From Ecdyonurus torrentis (lineage: Eukaryota > Arthropoda > Insecta > Ephemeroptera > Heptageniidae): DNA of 64,000 nucleotides. Location of the stretch: positions 33,642,930 through 33,706,929 of the forward strand of contig OX439131.1 of assembly GCA_949318235.1 (NCBI GenBank), in the 5' to 3' direction. The position numbers and the translations under genes are program-made. The notes beneath the pieces are model-generated. The model saw nothing but the letters and a program-made list of their open reading frames with translations, made no database searches and was not told the origin of the DNA. Shown piece after piece: positions 36,768 to 48,838 of this stretch (position 1 is its first letter; the number at the start of each line of letters is the position of its first letter).

Positions 36768-39700
36768 ATGTATTGTAAACTTTTGGTGTTATCAGCTCTG
36801 TGCGCTTTAAGTCTAGGGGCAGAACAAGACGTCCTAGAGTTCGTCGACGATGACTTCTCCACCCGAATCAAGGAGCATGATGTTGCCCTGGTCATGTTTT
36901 ATGCACCTTGGTAAGAAAAAAGCATTTCCCTTTGAATTAGTATTTCAAAAAATTTCAATGAACTACAAACAATGAAACAAAGGCCCTCGGTAGCATAACA
37001 AGAAATTTGCAATATTTAGCATGTAAAAATGGGCAAGTCTGCACTGATTTGCATCCTCCCTCCTAAATAGCGCCCTGTTTATTCCACACTCTGTCCTCTC
37101 CAGTCTGTCGTTCCATATTTGGGCATGCGTGCTGAATAAACACATATTGTTCAGACTTTGTAGTTAATTTTATGGGCATACATATGAGGATTTCTATCAT
37201 CTTTTTTATTTACAGAATAACATATATGTACCGGTATGTATGCATATATGTATGTGTAAAAAATGTCAAACATATATGTCGCATATCCACCATAGATTTA
37301 GAAAAACTGCCCACAAATTAATTATAAGCTGTTCGTTGTGGTTCTGAACTATATACACTAGATATTGCTTTACTAATCGAATATATGATACTGTACACGT
37401 AAGGAAATGTAACAAATGATTCAGGTACAAACACATTATCGTTATACATATGCTGACTATGCTGTACATAAATGCATATACGCATACGTAGCCTCATATG
37501 TATAGTGCCGACTAAATGCTAACCAAAGCGTAATTTCTCCAAATGGTATATGTATTATGGTAAAGGCGCCAGTTTTCTGCACCCTAACTAGTTTTCGGCA
37601 GCCTACTTTAATATTTTTTTAACCCCAGAAAAATGCAATTCCAAGAGCTGATGATTTTTTGTGTCATACATATAAACCTCCCCTACCTCCTTGATTTTTT
37701 TCTAAGCTCAGCTGTGGGCGTTTTTCCCACAAAAAAATAAAGTGCCAAAAACTGGGGGTCTGTCAAAAACTGGTCCCTTTACCATATATGGGGAAACTTG
37801 AATGTAAGTGGTCATGGGACCAAAATTTGTTGGTTCCGTACCGTATATCTCAACCATAGACATCTGTTACCAGCAGCTAAAACAATTAAAAAAAGTCAGA
37901 GTCTCCCTTTTATGGACAATATGCCAATACCCTCTCTATATGCACTAGGTCATTTTTGAGTACGTACATAATTCATCTAATGATTTGCTTTTACTGGAGA
38001 TGTTGCTCATTTTTCCCCCCTGCTGCCTTAAAATGTTGACTGGAAGGCATGGGAATAATACTGTCCTATATAACAATAATTTTACAATTATACTTCTATG
38101 TCAGTAAAATTATTATAATATGTATAAAAAGTCCTTTTTAACCCACTGCTGTCCATCATGAAAATCACGTATCAATAGACGGGAGAACAAAATAATATGA
38201 TGTTCAGTAATCAGAGCTCTCTTTTTGGGGTTCATATGCAAATTTTGGCTTAAGTTATAAAATATGTCAATTCAAAATTAAAGAAAAAAAAATGCTGAGT
38301 TGTCAGAATCAAAGAAATGCTTGTCAACAGTTTCATATATGAGCTGGCATTTCCCCCCCCCCCCCCCCCCCCTGCTTTAGTTTTATAAATCTGTGGTAAA
38401 TATAGGTTTCCCAAGTCAACATTTATGATCTCACTGTTGAACCTGTGTAGAGAGGTTGGGAGGGGAGGTAGAAAGTGTCAGGTGTCTATTGGCTATTGAT
38501 CAGTAAGAGCAGGAAAGGGGGGGGGGGGTATAATATGTGGTGATGTGTCACCTCCAATTTGTGCAAAATAATAATAAGATAAAAGTCAACATTTTTCAAA
38601 CATAAAATAACTCACTTTTATCATTTAAATTAAAAATACTGCTATTTAATTATGTAGCCATTTTTCCATTTCCTTTTTTTTTATGTCTATTACAGACTGA
38701 TAAATCAAAGTATTTCCTTTGATTTATTACGACCCATTATTATTATTATTAGGCCTATTATTTTCTATTTATATATGTATATATGATGTATCACGTTAAT
38801 ATATTAATATGACTATAATTTAATTACGTTTATTAATAAGTGCATATTATTATTATATACTGTACATCTTAAATTAAATATTCTCACTTCATTATTAATT
38901 CAATTAAAGGAATTATAATTCATAACGACAGTACAGTATGCTGTAGCAGAATTTGTCCATTAGCATGGTGTTGAGGATTAGAGTTAATCCAGTAATCCAA
39001 GTAAATGAAATACAAACAAAACTATAAATAGTACAGTGTTTTGATATGTATAAACAGAAAAAACAAAATCAGTATACAGTAATCTGGATTATGGTAATTT
39101 AAAGCATGGTGAGTTAACTGTTTAAGGTGGGAAATCAGCTACTGCGGGATTTGACTAAAAAGTTGTAAAGGAGGAAAAATCTGAAATTTAACACAGTGAT
39201 AGATTAGGGTAAGATAACTTGAAAAATGTAAAAATTTTGGGGGGTCACCATGCTAGATTTTGAATTACGTTTTTTTGAAGTTTTAGTCCCATAAGAGCCC
39301 ATGTTAATTTCAATAATTAATTTCTCTCTTATCTGATGGTCACGGGTGCTGAAATTTTTATCAAGGGTAGCTGTTGCCATTAACTTTAAGATGGCATCAA
39401 AAAATTAGAAACTTTCCTTTTTAGATTTTGAGATACAAGCAAACTGAAGAGACCCCTTAATTTTTTTTTTTCAGGTGTGGACATTGCAAGAGACTGAAGC
39501 CCGAGTATGAGAAGGCAGCCAGTATTCTCAAGGACAATGATCCTCCTATTGCCTTAGTTAAGGTACGTAGCCAAAAGTCAGTACTGATAATGTCATATTT
39601 TATAGAGTAAATGACGATGACATTGTATTCTATAGGTGGATTGTACAGAGGGAGGCAAAGAAAGCTGTTCTCAATTTGGAGTCACTGGCTACCCTACAGT

Positions 39701-42700
39701 CAAGATCTTCCGCAATGGAGAGTTCTCACAGGAATATAGCGGACCCAGAGAAGCTGGTATGTGGAATAAGCTTTCAAATCTTATTTCAATTATAAGTAAC
39801 AAAACTTTGTGTGTGTATACATGCTTTATATAAAACTTTTCTTAGTTTCAAATTCAAGGTTTTAATAATTTTCCTAGTGATTATTTTCCTTCAAAGTTAA
39901 ATCAAAACGTAACTATGATTATATTTTACAGCTGGCATTGTGAAATACATGAAGTCCCAGGTTGGTCCCAGCTCCAAGGACATCTCTTCTGTCAAAGAAT
40001 TAGAAGTGTTCATTGCCAAGGATGATGTTGCTGTGGTTGGTTTCTTCAAAGAAGATTCAGATCTTAAAGCAGCTTTCCTTAAGCTGGCTGATATACTGAG
40101 AGAACGAGTCAGATTTGGACACTCTGGAAATGCTGATGTTCTTGCTAAGAGTGGAGTCTCGTAAGTCTAACTTTATCTAACTTTAAGTCTAATGTTATTG
40201 TTGTTCTAGTTTTGGTATTAATAGTAAAAAGGTAAGAAGATATAATACATGTTTCCGTTTAACGTTTTTTTGAATTTAATTTTGTCATGGGTTAGATTTT
40301 TTTTTCTCAAGTCATACCTTTCAGCTAATGCTTACCTCCCTTTCTCCAATTTTTCAGAGAAATATTTTCATTAGTCACAAATTCTCCCCCCTACTTTAAT
40401 TAATATTTTCTAGACTATCTCCCATTCTTAATTTTTTACCTAACTATGTGTTTTTCTATCAAATCTTCTAATCATCAATCATTGCAGTCAAATTTTCCCC
40501 AACATAATATATTTTCAATATTAAAGAAAAGGATAGAATAACCAGCAAGGGCCTTACCACAGTAGAAGTTCTATGGAGAGGTCGAAGTCTCGCATGGCAC
40601 AGTGTTTTGTTATAAAAAAGTTCATTTTATAACTGAGAGCTTTCGTCATATATTAATGACATTATCAATCAAAGAAGAAAATTACTCGAGCACATCACCA
40701 AGCAGTGTCTTGTCTTGTACTGCCGAGTTATGCTCTTGCTGGTTAGGAGTTGGTATGGAGGGGTGGGGGTGGAGGGGTGGGAGTGGAGTCATAGGAATTA
40801 GGGAAAGAGTGTGAATGAAGGAGTAAGGGAAGAGGTGGGGAGGGAGCGGGAATAGTTTTAAAAGGATTTTTATTAGCGAATATTAAGTTCAGGCAGCCCT
40901 TGGGCTTTTCTGGATCTTAATACATGTTGGTATGCCAATTCATACTGTCGTAAAGTTGCCTAGTTAGCTGGACCCGGTATTTTACAAAGTATTGTGGATT
41001 TATAGCACATTTGAATGTGCTATAAATCCACAATACTTCGTGGATTATTTTTCTCAAAAGAAAAAAAGAAAAAAAGAAAAAAAAAAAAAAAAAAAAAAAA
41101 AAGGAAAAAAAAATAGAAAAAGAAAAACAACAACTTTCTCCCCATAAGAGTAATGATAAATTAGGGGTCCTCACCTTTTTCTTTAATTTTTTTTTATTGC
41201 ACCTTTGATTGGTGCTATATAAAGTACTGAAAAACTATTTCAATGTTAACTATTTTCCTTAAAATCTCAAATCTAAATTGCTCTTCTTCGTGTTTCAGAG
41301 ATGGTGTCATCCTGTACAGACCCAAGCACCTGAGCAACAAGTTTGAACCTGACTTTGTAACTTACTCTGGTGGTGCCACCAAGGACGATATTGAAAAGTG
41401 GATCAACAAGAATTAGTGAGTCTTCTGTTTGCATGCTTTTGCTATCTGCTATATATTTTGAACAAATTGACAACGTTCAGATATAACTTATCTCTTTTGC
41501 AAGGAAATTAAATTTTCAAGAACCTCTTTAAGATAGCTGCTCTAGTAAATTGATCTGATAAAATTTTAATTTACAAGTGTTAATAGATTAATGTGTGAGC
41601 TATATTGAAGTACAAGACAGCCTTGATCAGGTTGATACCTTTACCTGGTTTTATGTATAAGCTTATTTCACAACCTCTACTACTGCACTGTAAACATCTA
41701 GTTGATTTAATTATTAACCTATTATATACCTTACAGTCATGGCCTTTGTGGACATAGAGTAGCAGACAATGCTAACCAGTTCTCGGATCCATTGGTCATT
41801 GCCTTTTACAATGTTGATTATGTGAAAAATGCTAAGGGTAAGCTGTTTGTGAATGCATGTTGAATGTTTGTTGTTGTTTTGTGTTGTAGCCACGGTCTTG
41901 TCGGCCACCGTCAGAGAGACAACACCAAAGACTTTGACAGTCCTCTTGTGATTGCCTATTATCAAGTAGATTACTCTAAGAATCCCAAAGGTAGCTTATT
42001 TATTTTTATTTAATGGTGCTGCATGTAGTTAAATCATGGTAAATTATTTAATATTTTGGGATTTCAAATTTTTATTGCATGTTATGGAATGTATTTTGAA
42101 ATAATCATAACTTCATTTTTTTTCATAAATGCCGTGTTCTATGTTTTTAATTCAAAAACCAAAACATATTTCCCTGAAAGTGTATTTATAAATTGAAATG
42201 AAAATAATAGGGGAAAACTAGTAAAAGCCTTACCATAATGAAGAGAGTCGCATAGTTCGGTGAAAATCTTGCTAGCACATCAGAGATAAAAAACTAACTC
42301 ATATTGGATAGCTTTTGGCACTAAGCACCAAGAGGATCAGAGTTTGTTTTGCCTTCGTCATTCATGATGCATCATTCAACTTCATTTTATAGTTACTCTC
42401 TGTTTCTGTAAGAACTAACCAACTGCCTTACCTTGATGATGTCAGTTGCTAGATGAAAATCTTGATAACACAGCTAACAAATATCTACATTGCAGTCCAC
42501 GATATTTTGAGAACCCTTGAAACTTCTTATAGTACTGTAATGTAAATATTTGTGCCATCAAAACCTTCGCCTAAGAATGGACATCATCATGTCAAGGCCC
42601 TTGTTGGGTTTTCTATGATTTCCTTTGTTTATAAATGCAATAAATCATGTAAATATACATGTAAAGATAATGTCCTCAGTAGTCTCGCAGTTGAACAACA

Positions 42701-45700
42701 ATGAAAAATATTTTTAGGCAATTTATATGGTAAATCTAATAAATGCAGCCAAATTTATAACATCCTTTGTCTGTAAAACAGTCATTTAAGTGTATTTTAA
42801 ATTTCAACTGCTACTTTAGACACAGGAAGAAAAGTTAGCGTAGCATATTATGTATACTTAGGAGGGGACAAAAGCCTCTCCATGATACCATTGTATCATT
42901 AATATGTTCTCTAATTCATTGTATACATTTACAGGAACTAACTACTGGCGTAACAGAATCCTGAAGGTAGCCCAGAACTTTGCTGATGACTTCACCTTTG
43001 CCGTGAGTTCCAAGGATGACTTCCAACATGAACTCAATGAGTATGGTTACGACTATGTTGCTGGAGAAAAGCCCATTGTGTTTGCCAAGGATGCCAAGAA
43101 CCGCAAGTTTGTGCTTAAAGAAGATTTCTCGTGAGTATTTCGTAGCCTTATAGCCAATAATTTAAAGCATTAGTTAGTTTAAAAGTTAAGGAGAAAATAT
43201 ATAGTTAGTAAAAACTGAAAGAATTTTATAAAACTTGCTCTTGTACATTATTGCTAATTTTGCAAGATTATCATTAATGCAAATTTCTTTATATACATAT
43301 CCACTTTCCTTCAATCAATTAACATAATTCAGTTGTTTAGCTTATATTTGACCAAAGACTTATTATTATACATATTAGTTGTTAGTAGAGATTAGAGCAC
43401 GTTGAATTGAAAATTAATAAAACATTGAAAATAAAAACGTTGGTAAAGGACGAAACCGGTCTAAGGCCAAGAGTAAGTCTGATACTGTTTTATAATGTTG
43501 TGCCTTTGAAGTAGTGTGAGAATGTGAGATGTTAGGTATATCGTATTTTACATTGACACTATACCCCTCATCCCTTTTAACGTCTATTTTTATTTAGCGC
43601 AAGCTATAATGATTTGCATCTCTAGTCCCAATTTACTATTTAAATTAGAGAATTTTCGCGTTTTATTAATTTTCAATTCAACGTGCTCTAATCTCTACCA
43701 ACTATTTTCTAATTATTTTTTTAAACGTAATTAATACCAACCGCGATGGTTTTTTCCTATATATTATATTAGTTGTTAGTAGTAGTTATTAATTTCACTA
43801 AGTCAAAGTGAAATGCTGTTGGCTAACTCTGAAAGGGATATGAAGGGTCATAATATGTACAGTATGGATGTAAGTTAGAGTGGTTTATAATCTAAACTAA
43901 AAGCAAGAAAATACCTTTTACAACTAAAGCATAGCACATAGAACATTATATCATGTGAAACTTCTTAATTAATAGAAACAAAATATGGGATGTGGGATTA
44001 AAATGCAAGCTGTAGGCTGCAAAGTAGAGAATGGAGGAAAGAAAATTCGTTGATTATTTGAAATGGATAGATCACAAAATGTGTCTGCAATCTTTAACTC
44101 GATTTATTGATAATGCAGGTATTGTTTGCAATTCATGGCATTAGAAAATACCCAATCCTTTTTATATTTCGCAACCTATATCTTGCATTTAATCCCACAT
44201 TTTTTTTTTAATTCAAGATTTTCATGTAGGTATTACAATTTTTCCTTATGATGTTCTTTAATTGTTAAATATATTTTCTTTTGATTTAATTATTATTATT
44301 AGCAGGGTCAGACTGGCACTCAAGGGGCCATGTCTGTGAAAGGGGGGCCACAAAAGGGGGCGTAACACCCTGGTTATGCCCTTTTAGAGCCTTAGGGGCC
44401 TTCAAACAAGGGGGACCTTGTCCGCTATTGCGAACTTGCTTTTATGGCTAGTCCAAGCCGGATTATTAGATTTTTTTAAAAAGCTTTAGTTTTTTCAGTA
44501 TATAGTAGTATATACAGATAGCTAATAAAACATTTATTTGTTGAATAGAATGGAAACATTTGAGAAGTTCTTGTCTGACATAAAATCTGACAAGCTGGAG
44601 CCATACCTCAAATCTGAGCCAATTCCTGACGACAACAGTGGACCTGTTACTGTGGCTGTTGCCAAGAACTTTGACGACGTAGTTGTCAATAATAACAAAG
44701 ACACTCTCATTGAGTTCTATGCTCCTTGGTGTGGACACTGCAAGAAGTTGATTCCTACCTTTGAAGAGCTAGGAGAGAAGGTAAGCAAAGCACACCATAA
44801 ATGAACTATTTGGTTGTTATTGTTTGTGGTGTTAAATAATGCCAGGTAAATAGATGTCATAAAATTAAATAGGGCATTTATTAATTTCAGATGAAGGAAG
44901 AGGAAGTAGCTATTATAAAGATGGATGCCACTGCAAATGATGTGCCCTCACAGTTTGATGTAAAAGGATTCCCCACACTCTACTGGGCTAAGAAAGACAG
45001 CAAGGACAGTCCTGTCAGATATGAAGTAAGTTGTGATTTGCTGAAACAAATGCATGGCCTAGTGGATAGCATGCTTGTATGAGGATCAGCATTTGATACT
45101 AAATCTGTGCTTGCTGGCCTTGATGACCAGCTCGTGAGTGCGTGCTGTTAAGCTGTGATGTCTCAGTGCGTTTAAGCCTGTGCTTTACCATTACGGTACA
45201 GAGGCATGCCAGACAGTTCAACCACTGCTTGCTTGTTCATAGTAATGAGCACTTCTGTTATGAGGTAAAAGGTGGTTTGAGCTGTACAGGTCTGAAAGCA
45301 AGAGACCAGAGTTGTTGTTTGTTTGTTTGTTGTTTTTTTTTGGTGAAGGGGGGGGGGGGGGGGGCTTGTGGTTTTGTGAACCACACTTCATAACCAAGTT
45401 AGCGGCAAGGTTTTGTCCTGGCCCACCTCCGCAAGGCAATTACGGTATCTAATTAATGTCAGGATAGGAAGTTGTGGAGGTCTATCACTTGGTCAGGATA
45501 AAACATCTGTGTTGTTGGCTTACCCCGAAAGGGATTATAGCGTCATGATATGTATGTATGTATGTAATAAAAGTAGTTGGGATTGTTTTTGATGTAGTGC
45601 ATTAGTTTGAAATTTGTATTCACATGTGTATTTATTTGTTTCAGGGTGGTCGTGACCTGGATGACTTTATTAAATACATCGCAGAGCATTCTACATCAGA

Positions 45701-45749
45701 ACTGAAGGGCTATGATCGCAAGGGCAAGGCTAAGAAGGTCGAGCTGTAG
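36768..45749 (+). CDS. PDIA3: Protein disulfide-isomerase A3 (ERp57), with a duplicated exon
   Basis: Exons are 36768-36910, 39475-39562, 39636-39756, 39932-40160, 41299-41415, then either 41737-41837 (6a) or 41890-41990 (6b), then 42935-43130, 44549-44780, 44891-45025 and 45645-45749. Either form encodes 488 residues (505 in human). The ER-lumenal thiol oxidoreductase helps glycoproteins fold with calnexin/calreticulin. [20 protein letters not shown] is a signal peptide. Active sites WCGHC lie at residues 48-52 (split by intron 1) and 392-396, giving the a-b-b'-a' layout. The C-terminus KVEL is a KDEL-like retrieval signal, where human ERp57 has QEDL. Exon 6 covers residues 233-266 at the start of b'. 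Confidence 0.96.
37560..37792. repeat. Divergent foldback in PDIA3 intron 1
   Basis: GGTAAAGGCGCCAGTTTTC at the left is mirrored by AAAACTGGTCCCTTTACC at the right, with CTAGTTTTCGGCAGCC just inside. The latter resembles the TAGTTATCGGCAGG family seen at 25884 and 28240. The arms are well diverged. Non-coding. Confidence 0.55.
37793..39474. other. Rest of PDIA3 intron 1
   Basis: No exon is seen in the 2.5-kb first intron. It contains a C run (about 38354-38372), a G run (38518-38528) and AT-rich filler. Confidence 0.5.
41737..41837 (+). other. PDIA3: PDIA3 alternative exon 6a (101 nt)
   Basis: The exon is preceded by TATATACCTTACAG and followed by GTAAGC. With the two bases TA of exon 5 it reads [16 protein letters not shown], then ends ...NVDYVKNAK plus one base. 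It keeps a Cys in LCGHR, matching the Cys of the corresponding GICPH segment in human ERp57, so it may be the ancestral version. Confidence 0.9.
41890..41990 (+). other. PDIA3: PDIA3 alternative exon 6b (101 nt)
   Basis: The exon is preceded by TTTTGTGTTGTAG and followed by GTAGCT. It has exactly the same length and phase as exon 6a and reads [16 protein letters not shown], then ...QVDYSKNPK. Of 34 residues, 22 match 6a; Cys of 6a is Val here, and several surface positions change charge. The intron between 6a and 6b is only 52 nt. Confidence 0.9.
43384..43728. repeat. Foldback element in PDIA3 intron 7
   Basis: TAGTAGAGATTAGAGCACGT at the left is mirrored by ACGTGCTCTAATCTCTACCA at the right. 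The adjacent GAATTGAAAATTAATAAAAC pairs with GTTTTATTAATTTTCAATTC. The interior ACCGGTCTAAGGCCAAGAGT matches the copy at 19627-19893. Non-coding. Confidence 0.8.
44303..44461. mobile_element. Short hAT-like element with 8-bp target duplication
   Basis: The insert begins CAGGGTCAGACTGGC and ends CTAGTCCAAGCCGG. It is flanked by the 8-bp direct repeat ATTATTAG (44295-44302 and 44462-44469). The ends are only weakly inverted, as in old CAGGGCCGGACTGG-type hAT elements. It lies 87 bp upstream of PDIA3 exon 8. Confidence 0.75.
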
Positions 45750-47084
45750 TGAGTGTGTGCCAGCACAAATATAAAATCAACTCACACACGAACTTTATTT
45801 GCCTATCAATATGTGTGAGAGTGGCAAAATTTAAGAAGAAGAAAAAATAAAATGAATAAAAAAATTAAAAAAAGGAAGAAAGAGAGAGAAAGAGAGAGAG
45901 AAAAGGTATAAATGTGGTTGTTTGTATGAGTGAGTGATTGATTGCTCCATTCCAAAATCTGTAATGAACATCAATATGAGTGAGTTATTTGCATTTTTTA
46001 TCAGCACCTACCACAGATTCTTTACTGTTTTTTTTGTTTTGTTTTAATTTTTGCTTGAATGAAACTGCAAAGTATGATTTAAGCTGTTACTTAAATTAAT
46101 AATTATAATAAAATTTTTGTAAAATAAATAAAAGTAAGAAAAGTATAAGCTTTTAATGGTAGGAAAGAGATCTGGTTGTGGGTCAGAGTTTTGATGTTTT
46201 CTGTGTAATTTTTTAATGCTATTAATGCTACATACAACCTATGATAAAGAAATAAACAAAATTTTGATATAGAAACACTTTAAATTTGAATATTTATTTA
46301 CAACCATTGAAACCCATCCATTTTTATTAATAGATTATAGAAAGGACCTAGTAGTAAGTTCATGACACCTTATTTCTGTAGTACATTTTAAAACTGGGGA
46401 TATGAATGGTATGGTTCAAGTTAATCCAGTCCGAAGTGGTAAATAACGTTCAATGATTTGATTTTGAGTAAAATAAACAAAAGCAATTGCTTAAAATATG
46501 CATGTTTAATGTGATTGCACATTAATTTCATATCCTACAAATGCAATGTCCCTTACATGTCTTCCGTGTAAGTTTGTAAACAAGCATGATTCAAGCTTTT
46601 ACACTCTAGTGCCACAATTGGCAGCTAAATCTACTATTACTAATACTGCTTCACAAGGTTCGAGGTTTTGTTGTCCCCTGAGAGCAAGAATTCCGAGTGG
46701 CTATCTCTATTTACGTCATTAATTATATTGTTTCTGACATTTAGTCAGCCAGATTCAAACAGCCCAAACAGTTCAAGTAGTCCCCAAAGGTAGCGTAGTG
46801 TTCCCTCTAGAGAGAACGCGTGAAACTCGTGTCTTAAAAAACTGCCAAGAGTAGGAAGATGTAAGGGATAATTGCTACAAATGGATGAGTGGATGATATA
46901 TTTTTTTTAAAAAATGCGCTCAAACTTGGACGTAAAAAAGGCGCGCCATTTTAAAATATGAAACAAGAATGTTTCCGCATGACTGAGCACAGTATTTCTT
47001 ATTTACAAACAACTTTCATCAATTAAACTAGAACCTTGTCGGCATATAGAATAAGTTTATTTATAAAAAAACATATTTTCAAAT
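45750..47084. other. Spacer between PDIA3 and CCDC112
   Basis: It contains the PDIA3 3' UTR with GAGA-rich tracts (45880-45903), AATAAA signals near 46107 and 46250, and one MITE at 46544-46874. The MITE lies about 210 bp upstream of the CCDC112 start codon. No further gene was recognised. Confidence 0.55.
46544..46874. mobile_element. MITE with 9-bp target duplication, copy 1 (Mutator-like)
   Basis: Terminal inverted repeats CAATGTCCCTTACATGTCTTCC and (in inverse, diverged) CAATTATCCCTTACATCTTCC are flanked by the 9-bp direct repeat CTACAAATG. The interior (TTTTACACTCTAGTGCC, TTCCGAGTGG, TGTTCCCTCTAGAGAGA) is shared with the copy at 47874-48241. A 9-bp duplication fits Mutator-like transposition. 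No transposase is encoded. Confidence 0.88.
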
Positions 47085-48778
47085 ATGGTTGAAAGTTTAA
47101 ATAAGAATGCAAAGGAAAAACTAGCTAAACTGAAGGTGCAACAAATTTTTCTTTCTAAAAGCTGCAAAGCTTCAGTAAATGCATTCAAACTTTGCAACCC
47201 GGCACTTCTCTCTGAAATATCAGCACTTGACAACCAACTTCAAGCACAAAGGTAATATTCTTTATTTATATGGTAATATCATTACAATCATTACTGTAAA
47301 GTAAAGTTACTTTTATTCACTTTAAAAAGTATGATCAACAAAAGCTGTCTGTAAAATAAATAAGCATGGCTTTTTTATTTAAAAAAAAAAAAAAATGTTA
47401 GTCTTTAAAAAGTGGATTTTCAATTTTAAGGTATTTTCACTATTTTCACATATTCTGAAATATAGCAAAATTCTGCTATAATGTATGGTTCTTATTTGAA
47501 GTATGTAAAAAAATTACTTTATTACATTGCTCTATTATATCAATATACTATTTGAACTTTACTTGAACGATTCTTATTCTTTTTTTTTTTATCAAAACCT
47601 TTAGGGCTGAAGAAAAAAGTACTCTGCAAATAAAACTTGCAGAAATTTTTGAAAAACTGCAGGAAGCAGGAACAGAATTTAAGGATAGTCAAAAGCTGAA
47701 AATTTTTAGTAAGTGCTAAATATGCCTGATTTATTTATTTTATTTATTTATTAAAAAACTGAAAATAGAACAATGTATTTTTTAGATGCTGATAATTGTA
47801 GAGAACGTTTACTTTTAATACAAAAGAAAATCACAACTTTGAGAGAAGATCTTGAAAAAAGGTAATAAAAGCTCAATGTCACTTACATATGTCTTCCGAC
47901 TCCCAGTAAAAATAAATAGAAAATCTGTAGGCAAGTCTGAATCAAGCTTTTACACTCTAGCGCCTCAATTGGCAGCTAAAACTACTATTACTAATACTGC
48001 TTCACGAAGTTCGAGGTCTTGTTGTTACCTGAGCGCAAGCATTCCGAGTGTTTACGTCATGTATTATATTATTTCTGAACTTTAGTCAGCCTTATCAGTT
48101 CGATAAGAATAGCTAGTCCAACTAGTTCAAATAGCCACCAAATGTATTGCCATGACGTATTGCAGTGTTCCCTCCAGAGAGAGAAATTCAACTTGTGTCT
48201 AAAGAATCTGCCGAGAGTCGGAAGACATGCAAGGGACATTGATAAAAGCTGTCAAATAAATGTACTCTGTATGTCAAGAACTAAATTATAACTTTGAAAC
48301 GTTACAGTAATTACATTCTGAATGAAGAACAAAAAAAATTACATTTAGAAGTTGTACTTGCACAACGTAGGCTAGAGGAAGGAAGTAATGCAGAGAGAGC
48401 TGTGTCACTTGAGTCTGTAGCCAGCAGCACAATCAGGGTGAAGGCATTAAAAACTCAATCACAACACAAATATCAAGTGAGTATAAATTTGAATGTATCA
48501 ATGATAATTGATTGGAAATCAGTACATAATGAACTGTTTATAGGACATTACCAAATTTGAGAAATTTGTAGAAAAACATGGAGGGTTAACAGGAGGCTGG
48601 GAGGAGCAAGACCATTTATTATTTCTAAGATTACGACGTAGACATTTTAGGGGAAGAGATGCATATTTTGCTTCAGTGCAAGCCCAGTTACCAGGTACAA
48701 AATAAATACCTGTATAAAAATAAAAATTGGAATATTATATTATATTATATTATATTATATTATAATATATTATATAGG

Positions 48779-48838
<60 letters not shown>

